A stretch of 52,594 nucleotides of DNA, from NCBI GenBank assembly GCA_018817385.1, contig JAHIUA010000029.1, positions 1-52,594 of the forward strand, written 5' to 3'. Made by a program: the position numbers and the translations under genes. This document shows, one piece after another, positions 45,981-52,594 of this stretch; position 1 is the stretch's first letter, and every line of letters starts with the position of its first letter. The notes beneath the pieces were generated by a model. It was not told the DNA's origin. It did no database searches and saw only the letters and a program-made list of their open reading frames with translations. This DNA comes from Pseudomonadota bacterium (GTDB taxonomy: Bacteria > Desulfobacterota > Desulfobulbia > Desulfobulbales > Desulfocapsaceae).

Positions 45981-46648
45981 AAGATGGTTTCTGGTATAGG
46001 GTTTCGCTACACTTTGTTCCCTTTATTTTTGTGTGGCTGACCCGAATCTGGTTTGCCACTTGTCGCATCAGGATTCATGGCCAGGAGTACCGGGATCAGA
46101 TTGATGCGAGTAAGGGGCCTGCTGTGGCAACGTTCTGGCACTATACCATCTTCTTTATTTTTTATTTTATGCGCAAAGAATCCGGTGTGGCAATGGTCAG
46201 TGCCAGCAGGGATGGAGAATATATCAGCCGGGTTGCCAATAAGATGGGTTTTGTTACAGTGCGTGGCTCACGGAAGAAGGGAGGGGTGCAGGCCATTAAG
46301 GGACTGATTCGATATATGGGCGAGGGAAAAAATGCGGCTATTGTAGCTGATGGTTCTCAAGGGCCGGCCAGGGTGGTGCAGGCCGGCTCCATTATTCTTG
46401 CCTCCCGAGCAGAGGCGCCTGTTCTTCCCATGCTTTGGTCCTGCAATCGGTACAAGCGATTTGGTTCCTGGGATGGGACAGTTCTGCCGTACCCCTTTTC
46501 TCGTATCGACTTTTTTTACGGCGAGCCACTGGTGGTTCCGCCCAAAATCAAGTCGGAAGAGGTGGAGACGTATCGGCTCATTTTGGAAAAACGTCTCAAC
46601 GATCTCTACAAAAAGGCGTGGAGGCAGCAGGGCAGGGAAGAACATTAA
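45977..46648 (+). CDS. Lysophospholipid acyltransferase-like protein (DUF374)
   Basis: A 223-residue inner-membrane-associated protein. The N-terminal hydrophobic stretch ([14 protein letters not shown]) is followed by TFWHYTIFF in place of the usual HxxxxD box, and by the DUF374 signature [29 protein letters not shown] and [23 protein letters not shown]374 proteins are placed among LPLAT/PlsC acyltransferases and are linked to outer-membrane lipid assembly; the exact substrate is not established. Start overlaps the uvrB stop. Confidence 0.88.
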   Translation: MKDGFWYRVSLHFVPFIFVWLTRIWFATCRIRIHGQEYRDQIDASKGPAVATFWHYTIFFIFYFMRKESGVAMVSASRDGEYISRVANKMGFVTVRGSRKKGGVQAIKGLIRYMGEGKNAAIVADGSQGPARVVQAGSIILASRAEAPVLPMLWSCNRYKRFGSWDGTVLPYPFSRIDFFYGEPLVVPPKIKSEEVETYRLILEKRLNDLYKKAWRQQGREEH

Positions 46649-46699
46649 GAATGTTGTGCTAGTCCTTTATTTTACTACTCTTATTTAGAACATGCAAAG

Positions 46700-48076
46700 A
46701 TGACAAAAGGAATTGTGGTTGCCGGTCTTTCCGGTGGATCTGGGAAGAGCGTGGTATCTGTGGGATTGACTGCGGCCTTGGCTCGCCAGGGAAAGGTGGT
46801 TGTCCCCTTTAAGAAGGGACCGGATTATATCGATGCCGGCTGGCTGAAACTGGCTGCCGGAAAAAACTGTTATAATCTTGATCCCTACTTGATGAGTATG
46901 GAGAGTATCAAGAATTCTTTTCTGGAACAGAGTGCAGGGGCGGATGTGTCAATTCTTGAGGGAAACCGAGGTCTGTATGACGGTGTGAATCCTGAGGGTG
47001 GATATTCGACAGCGGAGCTGGCCCTGACTCTTAAGCTACCAGTGCTTCTTGTGGTCAACTGCACCAAGACCACACGAACTGTTGCGGCCATGGTCCTTGG
47101 TTGTCTGAAACTGGATGAACGCATCGATATTCGAGGAGTTGTTCTCAATCAGATTGGTACCAAACGGCATGAGTCCGTTGTCACTCAGGCGGTTGAAACC
47201 TATACCGGGGTCCCTGTCCTTGGGGCTGTTCCACGCATGAAACGAGATATCTTCCCCATGCGCCATCTGGGTGTAACGCCTCATCAGGAATATGAAGGCA
47301 GTGACGAGGCCATGACGTTGTTGGCTGATCTTGCTGAAAAACATCTGGATATGGAGCGAATCCAGGAGATCATGGCTCCGATTGCTCAACCGGAGGTTCC
47401 TTCTGTTCCAGAGGTGCTTGGCAGGAAACTCCGTATTGGTCTGCTTATGGATGCGGCCTTTCAATTTTATTACTCGGAGAATCTGGAAGCTCTTGAACGT
47501 GGAGGGGCAGTGCTGGTAGCCATTAACGCCATGGACGAAAAGGTGCTTCCTGAGCTGGATGGTTTGTATATTGGCGGGGGCTTTCCCGAGACCAGTGCAG
47601 GAGCACTTGCCGCTAATCAATCATTCCGTGATTCAGTTAAAGCAGCAGTAGCTGCAGGATTGCCCATCTATGCAGAATGTGGTGGCCTGATATACCTGGG
47701 TGAGTCCATTGAGTTGGAAGGAGAGGTGCATTCCCTGGCCGGAGTTTTTCCCATACGCTTCGGCATGTCCAAAAAACCTCAGGCCCATGGATATTCTATT
47801 TTTGAAGCAGATACAAAAAATCCATTTTATCCCTTGAATGTTGAGGTCCGGGGGCATGAGTTTCGTTATTCTACTATTCTTGAATGGCGGGGAACTTCGG
47901 AAGAGCTTGCCTTGAAAATGAAAAGAGGAGTGGGTTTTATTGGCGGAAGAGATGGCTTGATCACCAAAAATGTCCTGGCGCTCTACACCCATGTCCATGC
48001 CTTGGGGACGCCGGAGTGGGCTGAAGGGTTTCTTGCTCGTTGTCGAGAGGTCAGGGACGGAGGTCTGCCGGAATAA
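46700..48076 (+). CDS. Cobyrinate a,c-diamide synthase (CbiA) or DsrN-type sirohaem amidase
   Basis: A 458-residue glutamine-dependent amidotransferase. The N-terminal ATP-binding domain has GLSGGSGKSVVSVGL and VPFKKGPDYIDAGWL, then YDGVNPEGGYSTAEL and VLNQIGTKRHESVV. The C-terminal class I glutaminase domain has GLYIGGGFPE and the catalytic Cys near 325 (YAECGGL), then His near the end (VHALGTPEWA). CbiA amidates the a and c side chains of cobyrinate; DsrN, a close homologue in sulfur-oxidising and sulfate-reducing bacteria, amidates sirohaem. No cob or dsr gene is in the window to decide. The ribosome site is weak. Confidence 0.88.
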   Translation: MTKGIVVAGLSGGSGKSVVSVGLTAALARQGKVVVPFKKGPDYIDAGWLKLAAGKNCYNLDPYLMSMESIKNSFLEQSAGADVSILEGNRGLYDGVNPEGGYSTAELALTLKLPVLLVVNCTKTTRTVAAMVLGCLKLDERIDIRGVVLNQIGTKRHESVVTQAVETYTGVPVLGAVPRMKRDIFPMRHLGVTPHQEYEGSDEAMTLLADLAEKHLDMERIQEIMAPIAQPEVPSVPEVLGRKLRIGLLMDAAFQFYYSENLEALERGGAVLVAINAMDEKVLPELDGLYIGGGFPETSAGALAANQSFRDSVKAAVAAGLPIYAECGGLIYLGESIELEGEVHSLAGVFPIRFGMSKKPQAHGYSIFEADTKNPFYPLNVEVRGHEFRYSTILEWRGTSEELALKMKRGVGFIGGRDGLITKNVLALYTHVHALGTPEWAEGFLARCREVRDGGLPE

Positions 48077-48103
48077 AGAAGTATTCCGGCAGACCGGATA
48101 CCT

Positions 48104-48460
48104 TTAGCTGGTGGCAGGCATGGTGCCGAGTACCTTGGCGCTGATTATCTCCTTCTCGGATTCGGAGGGCTCAGGGGTCGCCCAGTGAATAAAGGCTTCG
48201 GTGACACGCATGAAATCGCCGTTGTCTTCCTTGCACTTGGGGCAAATGCTCTCTGCCTGATCTCGATATATAATGATTTTGGAGGCTGGTTCACCGTCTT
48301 TGGCAACAGCTGCCATTTTCCGGCAACCGCATTCCAGTCTGACAATCACCACGCCTATACCTTCGGGACTGCCTTCGAGGATACCCGCGACCATGGCTTG
48401 TTCATTTTTTTCTGCTACCAGGGCCTGTTTTGCTTCTTTCTTTTTGGATGTCTTTGCCAT
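48104..48460 (-). CDS. Hypothetical Cys-containing small protein
   Basis: A 118-residue soluble protein with a good ribosome site (GGGAAGAG). The first ~25 residues are charged and Lys-rich. The body has ECGCRKM and ICPKCKED, two Cys pairs that could bind a metal, then an acidic tail. No family recognised. It points away from the ferredoxin gene; the intervening region may carry both promoters. Confidence 0.65.
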   Translation of the reverse strand: MAKTSKKKEAKQALVAEKNEQAMVAGILEGSPEGIGVVIVRLECGCRKMAAVAKDGEPASKIIIYRDQAESICPKCKEDNGDFMRVTEAFIHWATPEPSESEKEIISAKVLGTMPATS

Positions 48461-48668
48461 TTGATCTCTTCCCTAACCAGTGAATTGTTTTAAGTGAATG
48501 AAGTGTTACAATATAAGACACCTGTGTCTGTGGTCAATCTTTTTCCTGAGTTGCTCGAAGAGGGGCTGCTCCAATTGCGGGTCTTTTTTTATTCCGGATC
48601 CCTGGCCGTGTGAGCGAATTTTTCTTGACAAAAAACAGGGGGTGAATTATTGGAACTATACACGTAAT

Positions 48669-48752
48669 ATGAGTTCCAAGAGAGCGGTAACGCTGCTGGA
48701 TATTGTAATAAGTATCTTGTTATGCTTGTTCGTTTATTATTATTTATTTTAG
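48669..48752 (+). CDS. Possible 27-residue membrane peptide before ferredoxin
   Basis: ATG at 48669 opens MSSKRAVTLLDIVISILLC then a run of Val, Tyr and Leu, ending 9 bp before the ferredoxin start. It has no obvious ribosome site. It could be a real single-span peptide, a leader, or chance. Confidence 0.2.
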   Translation: MSSKRAVTLLDIVISILLCLFVYYYLF

Positions 48753-48761
48753 GAGATTATT

Positions 48762-48950
48762 ATGGCTTGGGATGTAATTGTAGATAAAGACAAATGTGCT
48801 GGTGATGAAGAATGTGTAAACGCTTGTCCTGCTCAGGTTTACGAGATGGTAGACGGCAAGGCCGAGGTTGTTGAGCCCGATGAGTGTCTTGGTTGTGAGA
48901 CCTGTGTTGAGGTTTGTCCTGAGGGTGCCATCACCGTAACTGAAGTCTAA
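48762..48950 (+). CDS. Ferredoxin with Asp in the first cluster motif (7Fe/8Fe type)
   Basis: A 62-residue 2[4Fe-4S]-type electron carrier. The ribosome site is TTAGGAG. The second motif is complete (C42-x2-C45-x2-C48-x3-C52-P). In the first, the second position is Asp: C12-x2-D15-x2-C18-x3-C22-P. This CxxDxxC form is known from Desulfovibrio africanus ferredoxin III and Pyrococcus ferredoxin, where the cluster converts between 3Fe and 4Fe and may bind another metal. The protein is strongly acidic, as usual for soluble ferredoxins. Followed by a strong terminator. Confidence 0.95.
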   Translation: MAWDVIVDKDKCAGDEECVNACPAQVYEMVDGKAEVVEPDECLGCETCVEVCPEGAITVTEV

Positions 48951-48973
48951 TTCTTTTAGAACTCAGTTTGTTG

Positions 48974-49006
48974 CAAGCCCATTCCTCCTCAGGAGGAATG
49001 GGCTTG
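48974..49006 (+). terminator. Terminator of the ferredoxin gene
   Basis: CAAGCCCATTCCTCC and GGAGGAATGGGCTTG form a 15-bp perfect stem with a TCA loop, followed by TCGCGTTTT. Starts 24 bp after the ferredoxin stop. Confidence 0.9.
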
Positions 49007-49015
49007 TCGCGTTTT

Positions 49016-49068
49016 AAATACGCAGTTGCAGCTACCGAACCTATTTCGGCAGCTGCAACTGCGTATTT
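49016..49068. other. Second, longer hairpin
   Basis: AAATACGCAGTTGCAGCT (49016-49033) is the exact reverse complement of AGCTGCAACTGCGTATTT (49051-49068), with an inner CCGAA/TTCGG. It lies 10 bp after the ferredoxin terminator. It may be a second terminator, a bidirectional stop or a recombination/protein site. Confidence 0.7.
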
Positions 49069-49177
49069 GTATCTTGGTAGAGAAGATGCAGGGTTGTGGC
49101 AAGTGCATCAATAAAATGTGTTAGCTGCAGTTCATGGCTAAGCAGAAAATTCTTCTGAGAAGATATTCGTAAAAAAT

Positions 49178-49651
49178 ATGGCAGCAGCTGGAAATATTTT
49201 ACGACTCAAACCGGGAGCTTCTCGGAGCTCTCATTTACTGGTTTCTGCCTTCCTTTGGACTGGAGTCGGGATCATGCTCATGCTGCGTGGCGGGGTCTGG
49301 CTTTTCTCAGTTGGTAGCCTGTGGCTTCTGCTCCCTGCCTTTATTCTGGGTACGGCAAAGTCGCTTTTGATCCTTGATAAATCAGCGCAAAAAAGTATCT
49401 ATCGCATTGTTCAATTTCAGGATGGCAAGTGTCTTGGGGCAGTGTATTCTGTGAAGACATGGGGGCTGGTTTTCCTGATGATGGCAGCAGGATGTCTGTT
49501 GCGTAATTCATCTTTGCCCAAGGAAATACTCGGTGTCTTTTATGTGACTGTGGGATGGGGCTTACTTTTTTCTAGCAGGCACGCCTGGCGGACCTGGCAG
49601 CGTGGGGCTGATCACTTTCCAGGTAGCAGGAGCGATGGCAACAATTCATAA
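49178..49651 (+). CDS. Conserved membrane protein, unknown function
   Basis: A 157-residue protein with about four hydrophobic segments (near 22-40, 45-62, 88-104, 113-130) and basic loops. I recognise no domain. Its stop is 11 bp before the alr start, so it probably heads the alr-argS operon. Ribosome site weak. Confidence 0.7.
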   Translation: MAAAGNILRLKPGASRSSHLLVSAFLWTGVGIMLMLRGGVWLFSVGSLWLLLPAFILGTAKSLLILDKSAQKSIYRIVQFQDGKCLGAVYSVKTWGLVFLMMAAGCLLRNSSLPKEILGVFYVTVGWGLLFSSRHAWRTWQRGADHFPGSRSDGNNS

Positions 49652-49662
49652 TCTATTCTTCT

Positions 49663-50787
49663 ATGTCTGTTACTTCCTTTAATCAGATCCGTGTGAGCTC
49701 CGCAGCTCTACGTCATAATTACCGTCTCCTGCAACAGAAGGTCGGCAGCGTAGTCAGCATATTGGCCATGGTCAAAGCTGATGCTTACGGCCATGGAATG
49801 CTCGAGTCAGCCCAGGTGTTTGCCTCTGTGGGGTGTAAGAACTTCGGGGTTGCTGAAATCGATGAGGCAGTTCGATTGCGATCCTCTGGAATCCGTGGCA
49901 ATATTCTTGTTTTTCTTGGTTTCAGGCCCGAAGAGGCTGAGCTTTTTTTCGAATATGGCATTACGCCGCTGGTTTATGATCTGCAAAGTGGGGCAGCCCT
50001 TTCCAGGGAGGCCGTGAAACGTGGGCAGGAGATAATTGTTCACCTGAAAGTGGACTGCGGCATGGGGCGGCTTGGTATTCTTCCGGAAGAGGTGGAAGCC
50101 TTTGTGGCAGACCTGCTGCAGTTTCCGGGCATTGTCATAGGTGGTATCCTCAGCCATTTTCCCAAGGCGGATGAACCAGAGTCTCAGCACAGCTTTGAAC
50201 AGTTCAGTCGCTTTGAAGGAGCTGCTGCCAAGGTGGGGAAACCATTTTCCCTGGTCAAGCATATTGCAAATTCTGGAGCAGTACTCTATTTTCCCCACAC
50301 CTGTTGTGATATGGTACGGGCAGGGATTTCTCTTTATGGTTATTATCCAGATGGCCCTGGCGGAAGAGAAAGAGAGCAGGGGGAGAAGCTGCAGCCGGCC
50401 ATGTCCTTTATCACCAGGGTCCTGCAGGTCAAGACAGTCCCGGCCGGTACTGGAATAAGTTACGGCTACACCTATACCACCGACCGGGAGACACGGCTTG
50501 CTGTTCTGGCGGTGGGATATGAAGATGGCCTTTCCCGCAGTCTGTCCAACAGGGGAGAGGTCCTTATCCGAGGAAAACGTGCAAGAATCCGTGGACGCAT
50601 CTGCATGAATTTATGTATAGTGGATATCTCCGACATCGAAGGGGTCCAGGCCGGGGATGAGGTCGTAATCCTTGGTCATCAGGGGAACGACTGTATCAGT
50701 GGCGACGAGATCGCAGGATGGATGAACAGCATCTCTTATGAGGTGCTTTGTCTGTTTGGAAATAATAACGAGAGAACGAGTGGATAA
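49663..50787 (+). CDS. alr: Alanine racemase
   Basis: A 374-residue PLP enzyme converting L-alanine to D-alanine for peptidoglycan. The PLP lysine is in AMVKADAYGHG (near 38). The second catalytic base, Tyr, is in GISYGYTYTTDRET (about 267). RAGISLYGYYPDG and RGRICMNLCIVDIS are further family blocks. Length is standard. Its TAA shares one base with the ATG of argS (TAATG), giving translational coupling. Confidence 0.97.
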   Translation: MSVTSFNQIRVSSAALRHNYRLLQQKVGSVVSILAMVKADAYGHGMLESAQVFASVGCKNFGVAEIDEAVRLRSSGIRGNILVFLGFRPEEAELFFEYGITPLVYDLQSGAALSREAVKRGQEIIVHLKVDCGMGRLGILPEEVEAFVADLLQFPGIVIGGILSHFPKADEPESQHSFEQFSRFEGAAAKVGKPFSLVKHIANSGAVLYFPHTCCDMVRAGISLYGYYPDGPGGREREQGEKLQPAMSFITRVLQVKTVPAGTGISYGYTYTTDRETRLAVLAVGYEDGLSRSLSNRGEVLIRGKRARIRGRICMNLCIVDISDIEGVQAGDEVVILGHQGNDCISGDEIAGWMNSISYEVLCLFGNNNERTSG

Positions 50788-52454
50788 TGATTCGTGAACG
50801 TCTGAAAGAGATCGTTGATACCTGTTTTGCAAAAGGGGTCAGTGAAGGGAAGTGGTCGGATGCGGCTGCCGGGAAGTATACGTTAGAGGTCCCCAAACGT
50901 GAAGGTCAGGGAGATTTTTCTACGAATATGGCCATGGTGATGGCTGGTATGGAGAAAAAAAATCCCAGGGAGCTTGCCGGGGCGCTGATGGGATTGCTCT
51001 CTGCCGAAGATACGCTTATTGACAAAGTGGAAATGGCAGGACCCGGCTTTGTCAATATCTTTCTGAAGCCTCAGGTGTGGCAGGAAGTCCTGGGTTTTGT
51101 CCGCAAGACAGGCGATAATTTTGGCCATTCCACCTTGGGAAAGGGGAAAAGGGTTCTTGTTGAATTTGTCAGTGCCAATCCAACCGGGCCTTTAAGTATC
51201 GGTCATGGGCGTCAGGCGATTCTTGGTGATTCCATTGCCAGGCTCCTGGAGATTACCGGACATGAGGTCACCCGTGAATATTATTTTAACGATGCCGGAC
51301 GGCAGATGCGTGTCCTTGGAGAGTCCACCCGTGCCCGTTATCTCGAACTTCAAGGGCTCCCTTTTGTGTTTCCGGAGGATGGGTATCAGGGAGAGTACAT
51401 CCGGGATATCGCCCAGGCCCTCCTTGATGAGCAAGGGGATAGACTTGTTGCGCAGGAGGATGTGACCCCTTTTACGAAAAAGGCGGTGGAGCTTATTTTT
51501 GCCGATATTTCAGGGACGCTTGAGCGAATGGGGGTTCGCTTTGATAATTACTATAACGAACATACCCTCTATGATGCCGGACATATCGATGCGGTGGTCA
51601 ACGAGCTCAGAGAAAAAGGACTGGTCTACGAAAAAGATGATGCTGTCTGGTTCAAGACTACGGAATTTGGTCAGGAACAGGACCGGGTTATTATCAAGTC
51701 CAGTGGGGAACCCACATACCGTCTCCCCGATATCGCTTACCACCGGGAAAAATTTCGTCGTAACTTTGATTGGCTGGTGGATGTCTTTGGTTCTGACCAT
51801 ATAGCCACGGTTCCTGACGTTCTGGCTGGAGTGGAGGCCTTGGGCTATGATCCCAAAAAGGTGACGGTGGTGTTGCATCAGTTTGTTACTCTGACCCGTA
51901 ACGGCAAGCTGGTAAAGATGTCCACTCGAAAGGCCACCTTCGTTACAGTGGACGAGTTGCTTGATGAAGTGGGTGCCGATGTGGCCCGTTTTTACTTTAT
52001 GATGCGCAAGGCAGACAGTCAGCTTGAATTTGACCTCGATCTTGCCACCAAAGAAGAGAAAGACAACCCCGTCTACTATGTCCAATATGGTCACGCCCGC
52101 CTCTGTTCCATCCTTCGTCGGGCAAAAGAAATGGGTATTGATCCCAAAAAGCTGGAACAGGCAGACCTCTCTCTTCTTGTGGAAGCAGAAGAGCTCCAGC
52201 TGTTAAAGAGTATCGCCGCCTTTCCGGCAGCCATTGAAACAGCAGCCCTGGAGCTTGCTCCTCACAAGGCCATCTTCTTCCTGATGGAACTTGCAGGAGA
52301 ACTGCATAGCTATTATAACAAACACAAGGTTATTGATCCTGAAAACGTACCCTTGGCAGTGACCGAAGCCCGTCTCTGTCTGGTGGTGGCTGTGCAGCAA
52401 GTCTTTAAGAATGGATTGTTGATGCTGGGTCTCACAGCCCCCGAGAAGATGTAA
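50787..52454 (+). CDS. argS: Arginine--tRNA ligase
   Basis: A 555-residue class I aminoacyl-tRNA synthetase. The N-terminal additional domain (EVPKREGQGDFSTN) is followed by the HIGH-type motif in ANPTGPLSIGHGRQAILGD, then YYFNDAGRQM. The KMSKS-type loop is KMSTRKATFV, and the anticodon-binding DALR domain ends the protein (AARLCLVVA-like ARLCLVVAVQQVFKNGLLMLG). Length is usual. It is last in the 49178-alr-argS operon and is followed by a hairpin terminator. Confidence 0.98.
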   Translation: MIRERLKEIVDTCFAKGVSEGKWSDAAAGKYTLEVPKREGQGDFSTNMAMVMAGMEKKNPRELAGALMGLLSAEDTLIDKVEMAGPGFVNIFLKPQVWQEVLGFVRKTGDNFGHSTLGKGKRVLVEFVSANPTGPLSIGHGRQAILGDSIARLLEITGHEVTREYYFNDAGRQMRVLGESTRARYLELQGLPFVFPEDGYQGEYIRDIAQALLDEQGDRLVAQEDVTPFTKKAVELIFADISGTLERMGVRFDNYYNEHTLYDAGHIDAVVNELREKGLVYEKDDAVWFKTTEFGQEQDRVIIKSSGEPTYRLPDIAYHREKFRRNFDWLVDVFGSDHIATVPDVLAGVEALGYDPKKVTVVLHQFVTLTRNGKLVKMSTRKATFVTVDELLDEVGADVARFYFMMRKADSQLEFDLDLATKEEKDNPVYYVQYGHARLCSILRRAKEMGIDPKKLEQADLSLLVEAEELQLLKSIAAFPAAIETAALELAPHKAIFFLMELAGELHSYYNKHKVIDPENVPLAVTEARLCLVVAVQQVFKNGLLMLGLTAPEKM

Positions 52455-52468
52455 TTCCCTTAGGTAAA

Positions 52469-52487
52469 CCCCCGGCTTTGCCGGGGG
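52469..52487 (+). terminator. GC hairpin after argS
   Basis: CCCCCGGC, loop TTT, GCCGGGGG, 14 bp after the argS stop. The following T run is weak, so it is a likely but not perfect terminator. Confidence 0.65.
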
Positions 52488-52520
52488 ACAATAAAAGTTT
52501 GACGGTTCCTGCAAAATGAA

Positions 52521-52568
52521 GAAGCCTCCAAACTCGTGGACCGCTCAAAGTCACGAGAAGGAGGCTTC
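52521..52568. other. Long imperfect hairpin at the window end
   Basis: GAAGCCTCC (52521-52529) pairs with GGAGGCTTC (52560-52568), with an inner CTCGTG/CACGAG. It lies after the argS terminator and may be a second terminator, possibly for a gene beyond the window. Confidence 0.55.
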
Positions 52569-52594
52569 AATAAACAACATAAATAGCTTAAGTC

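Noticed and set aside
48498-48668. Upstream extension of the 27-residue peptide frame
   Set aside because: No ribosome site, unlikely residue composition, and it overlaps the probable promoter region of the ferredoxin and the opposite gene.

Overview
The window looks like a chromosomal segment of a Gram-negative, anaerobic or sulfur-metabolising bacterium of the Desulfobacterota, most likely near Desulfobulbales. That placement is inference. It rests on the protein styles (Isf-type iron-sulfur flavoproteins, a CxxDxxC ferredoxin, a PAS protein with a Cys-rich tail, large FN3 surface proteins) and on a GEMM-I riboswitch placed as in related delta-proteobacterial groups. No rRNA, tRNA or CRISPR array was seen.

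The first ~5 kb is mobile or accessory DNA. It holds an IS630 element whose transposase needs a -1 frameshift, a two-gene secreted module (Ala-rich peptide plus DUF2145 protein), an intrinsic terminator, an integron attC-like site, an IS1595-type transposase relic, and two iron-sulfur flavoprotein genes bracketed by a ~45-bp repeat. From 5 to 16.6 kb lie mostly single-gene units: ferric-reductase-like flavocytochrome, DMT-type permease, VanY-like D,D-carboxypeptidase, Pmp3 peptide, exported phosphatidylserine decarboxylase-like protein, Tag glycosylase, another flavoprotein, DUF1847 protein, Nudix hydrolase, MFS transporter and a berberine-bridge-type oxidase. Several dispersed intergenic repeat families separate them.

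From 16.6 to 25 kb is a surface-protein region with an IS3 relic. It has two DUF1566 exported proteins (the first frameshifted by one A) and a 1452-residue secreted protein of carboxypeptidase-regulatory-like and FN3 repeats. That large gene sits behind a cyclic-di-GMP-I riboswitch with a terminator expression platform, so its expression is probably tied to the sessile/motile switch. From 25 to 30.5 kb is a signalling block: a PAS protein, a hybrid histidine kinase, and upstream of the kinase in the same transcription unit a fusion of two periplasmic binding proteins, probably its ligand sensor.

From 31.8 to 35.8 kb a minus-strand series carries an MBL-fold hydrolase, a decayed glycerate 2-kinase and pyruvate kinase. 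From 35.8 to 43.9 kb is gene-poor accessory DNA with a Tat-exported papain-like protease, a quinone reductase-like flavoprotein, a small cytochrome c, an Old Yellow Enzyme homologue, a methyltransferase, a PilZ protein and several short proteins. From 43.9 kb to the end is conserved housekeeping DNA: uvrB, a DUF374 acyltransferase, a CbiA/DsrN-type amidase, a ferredoxin with an Asp-for-Cys substitution, a membrane protein, alr and argS.
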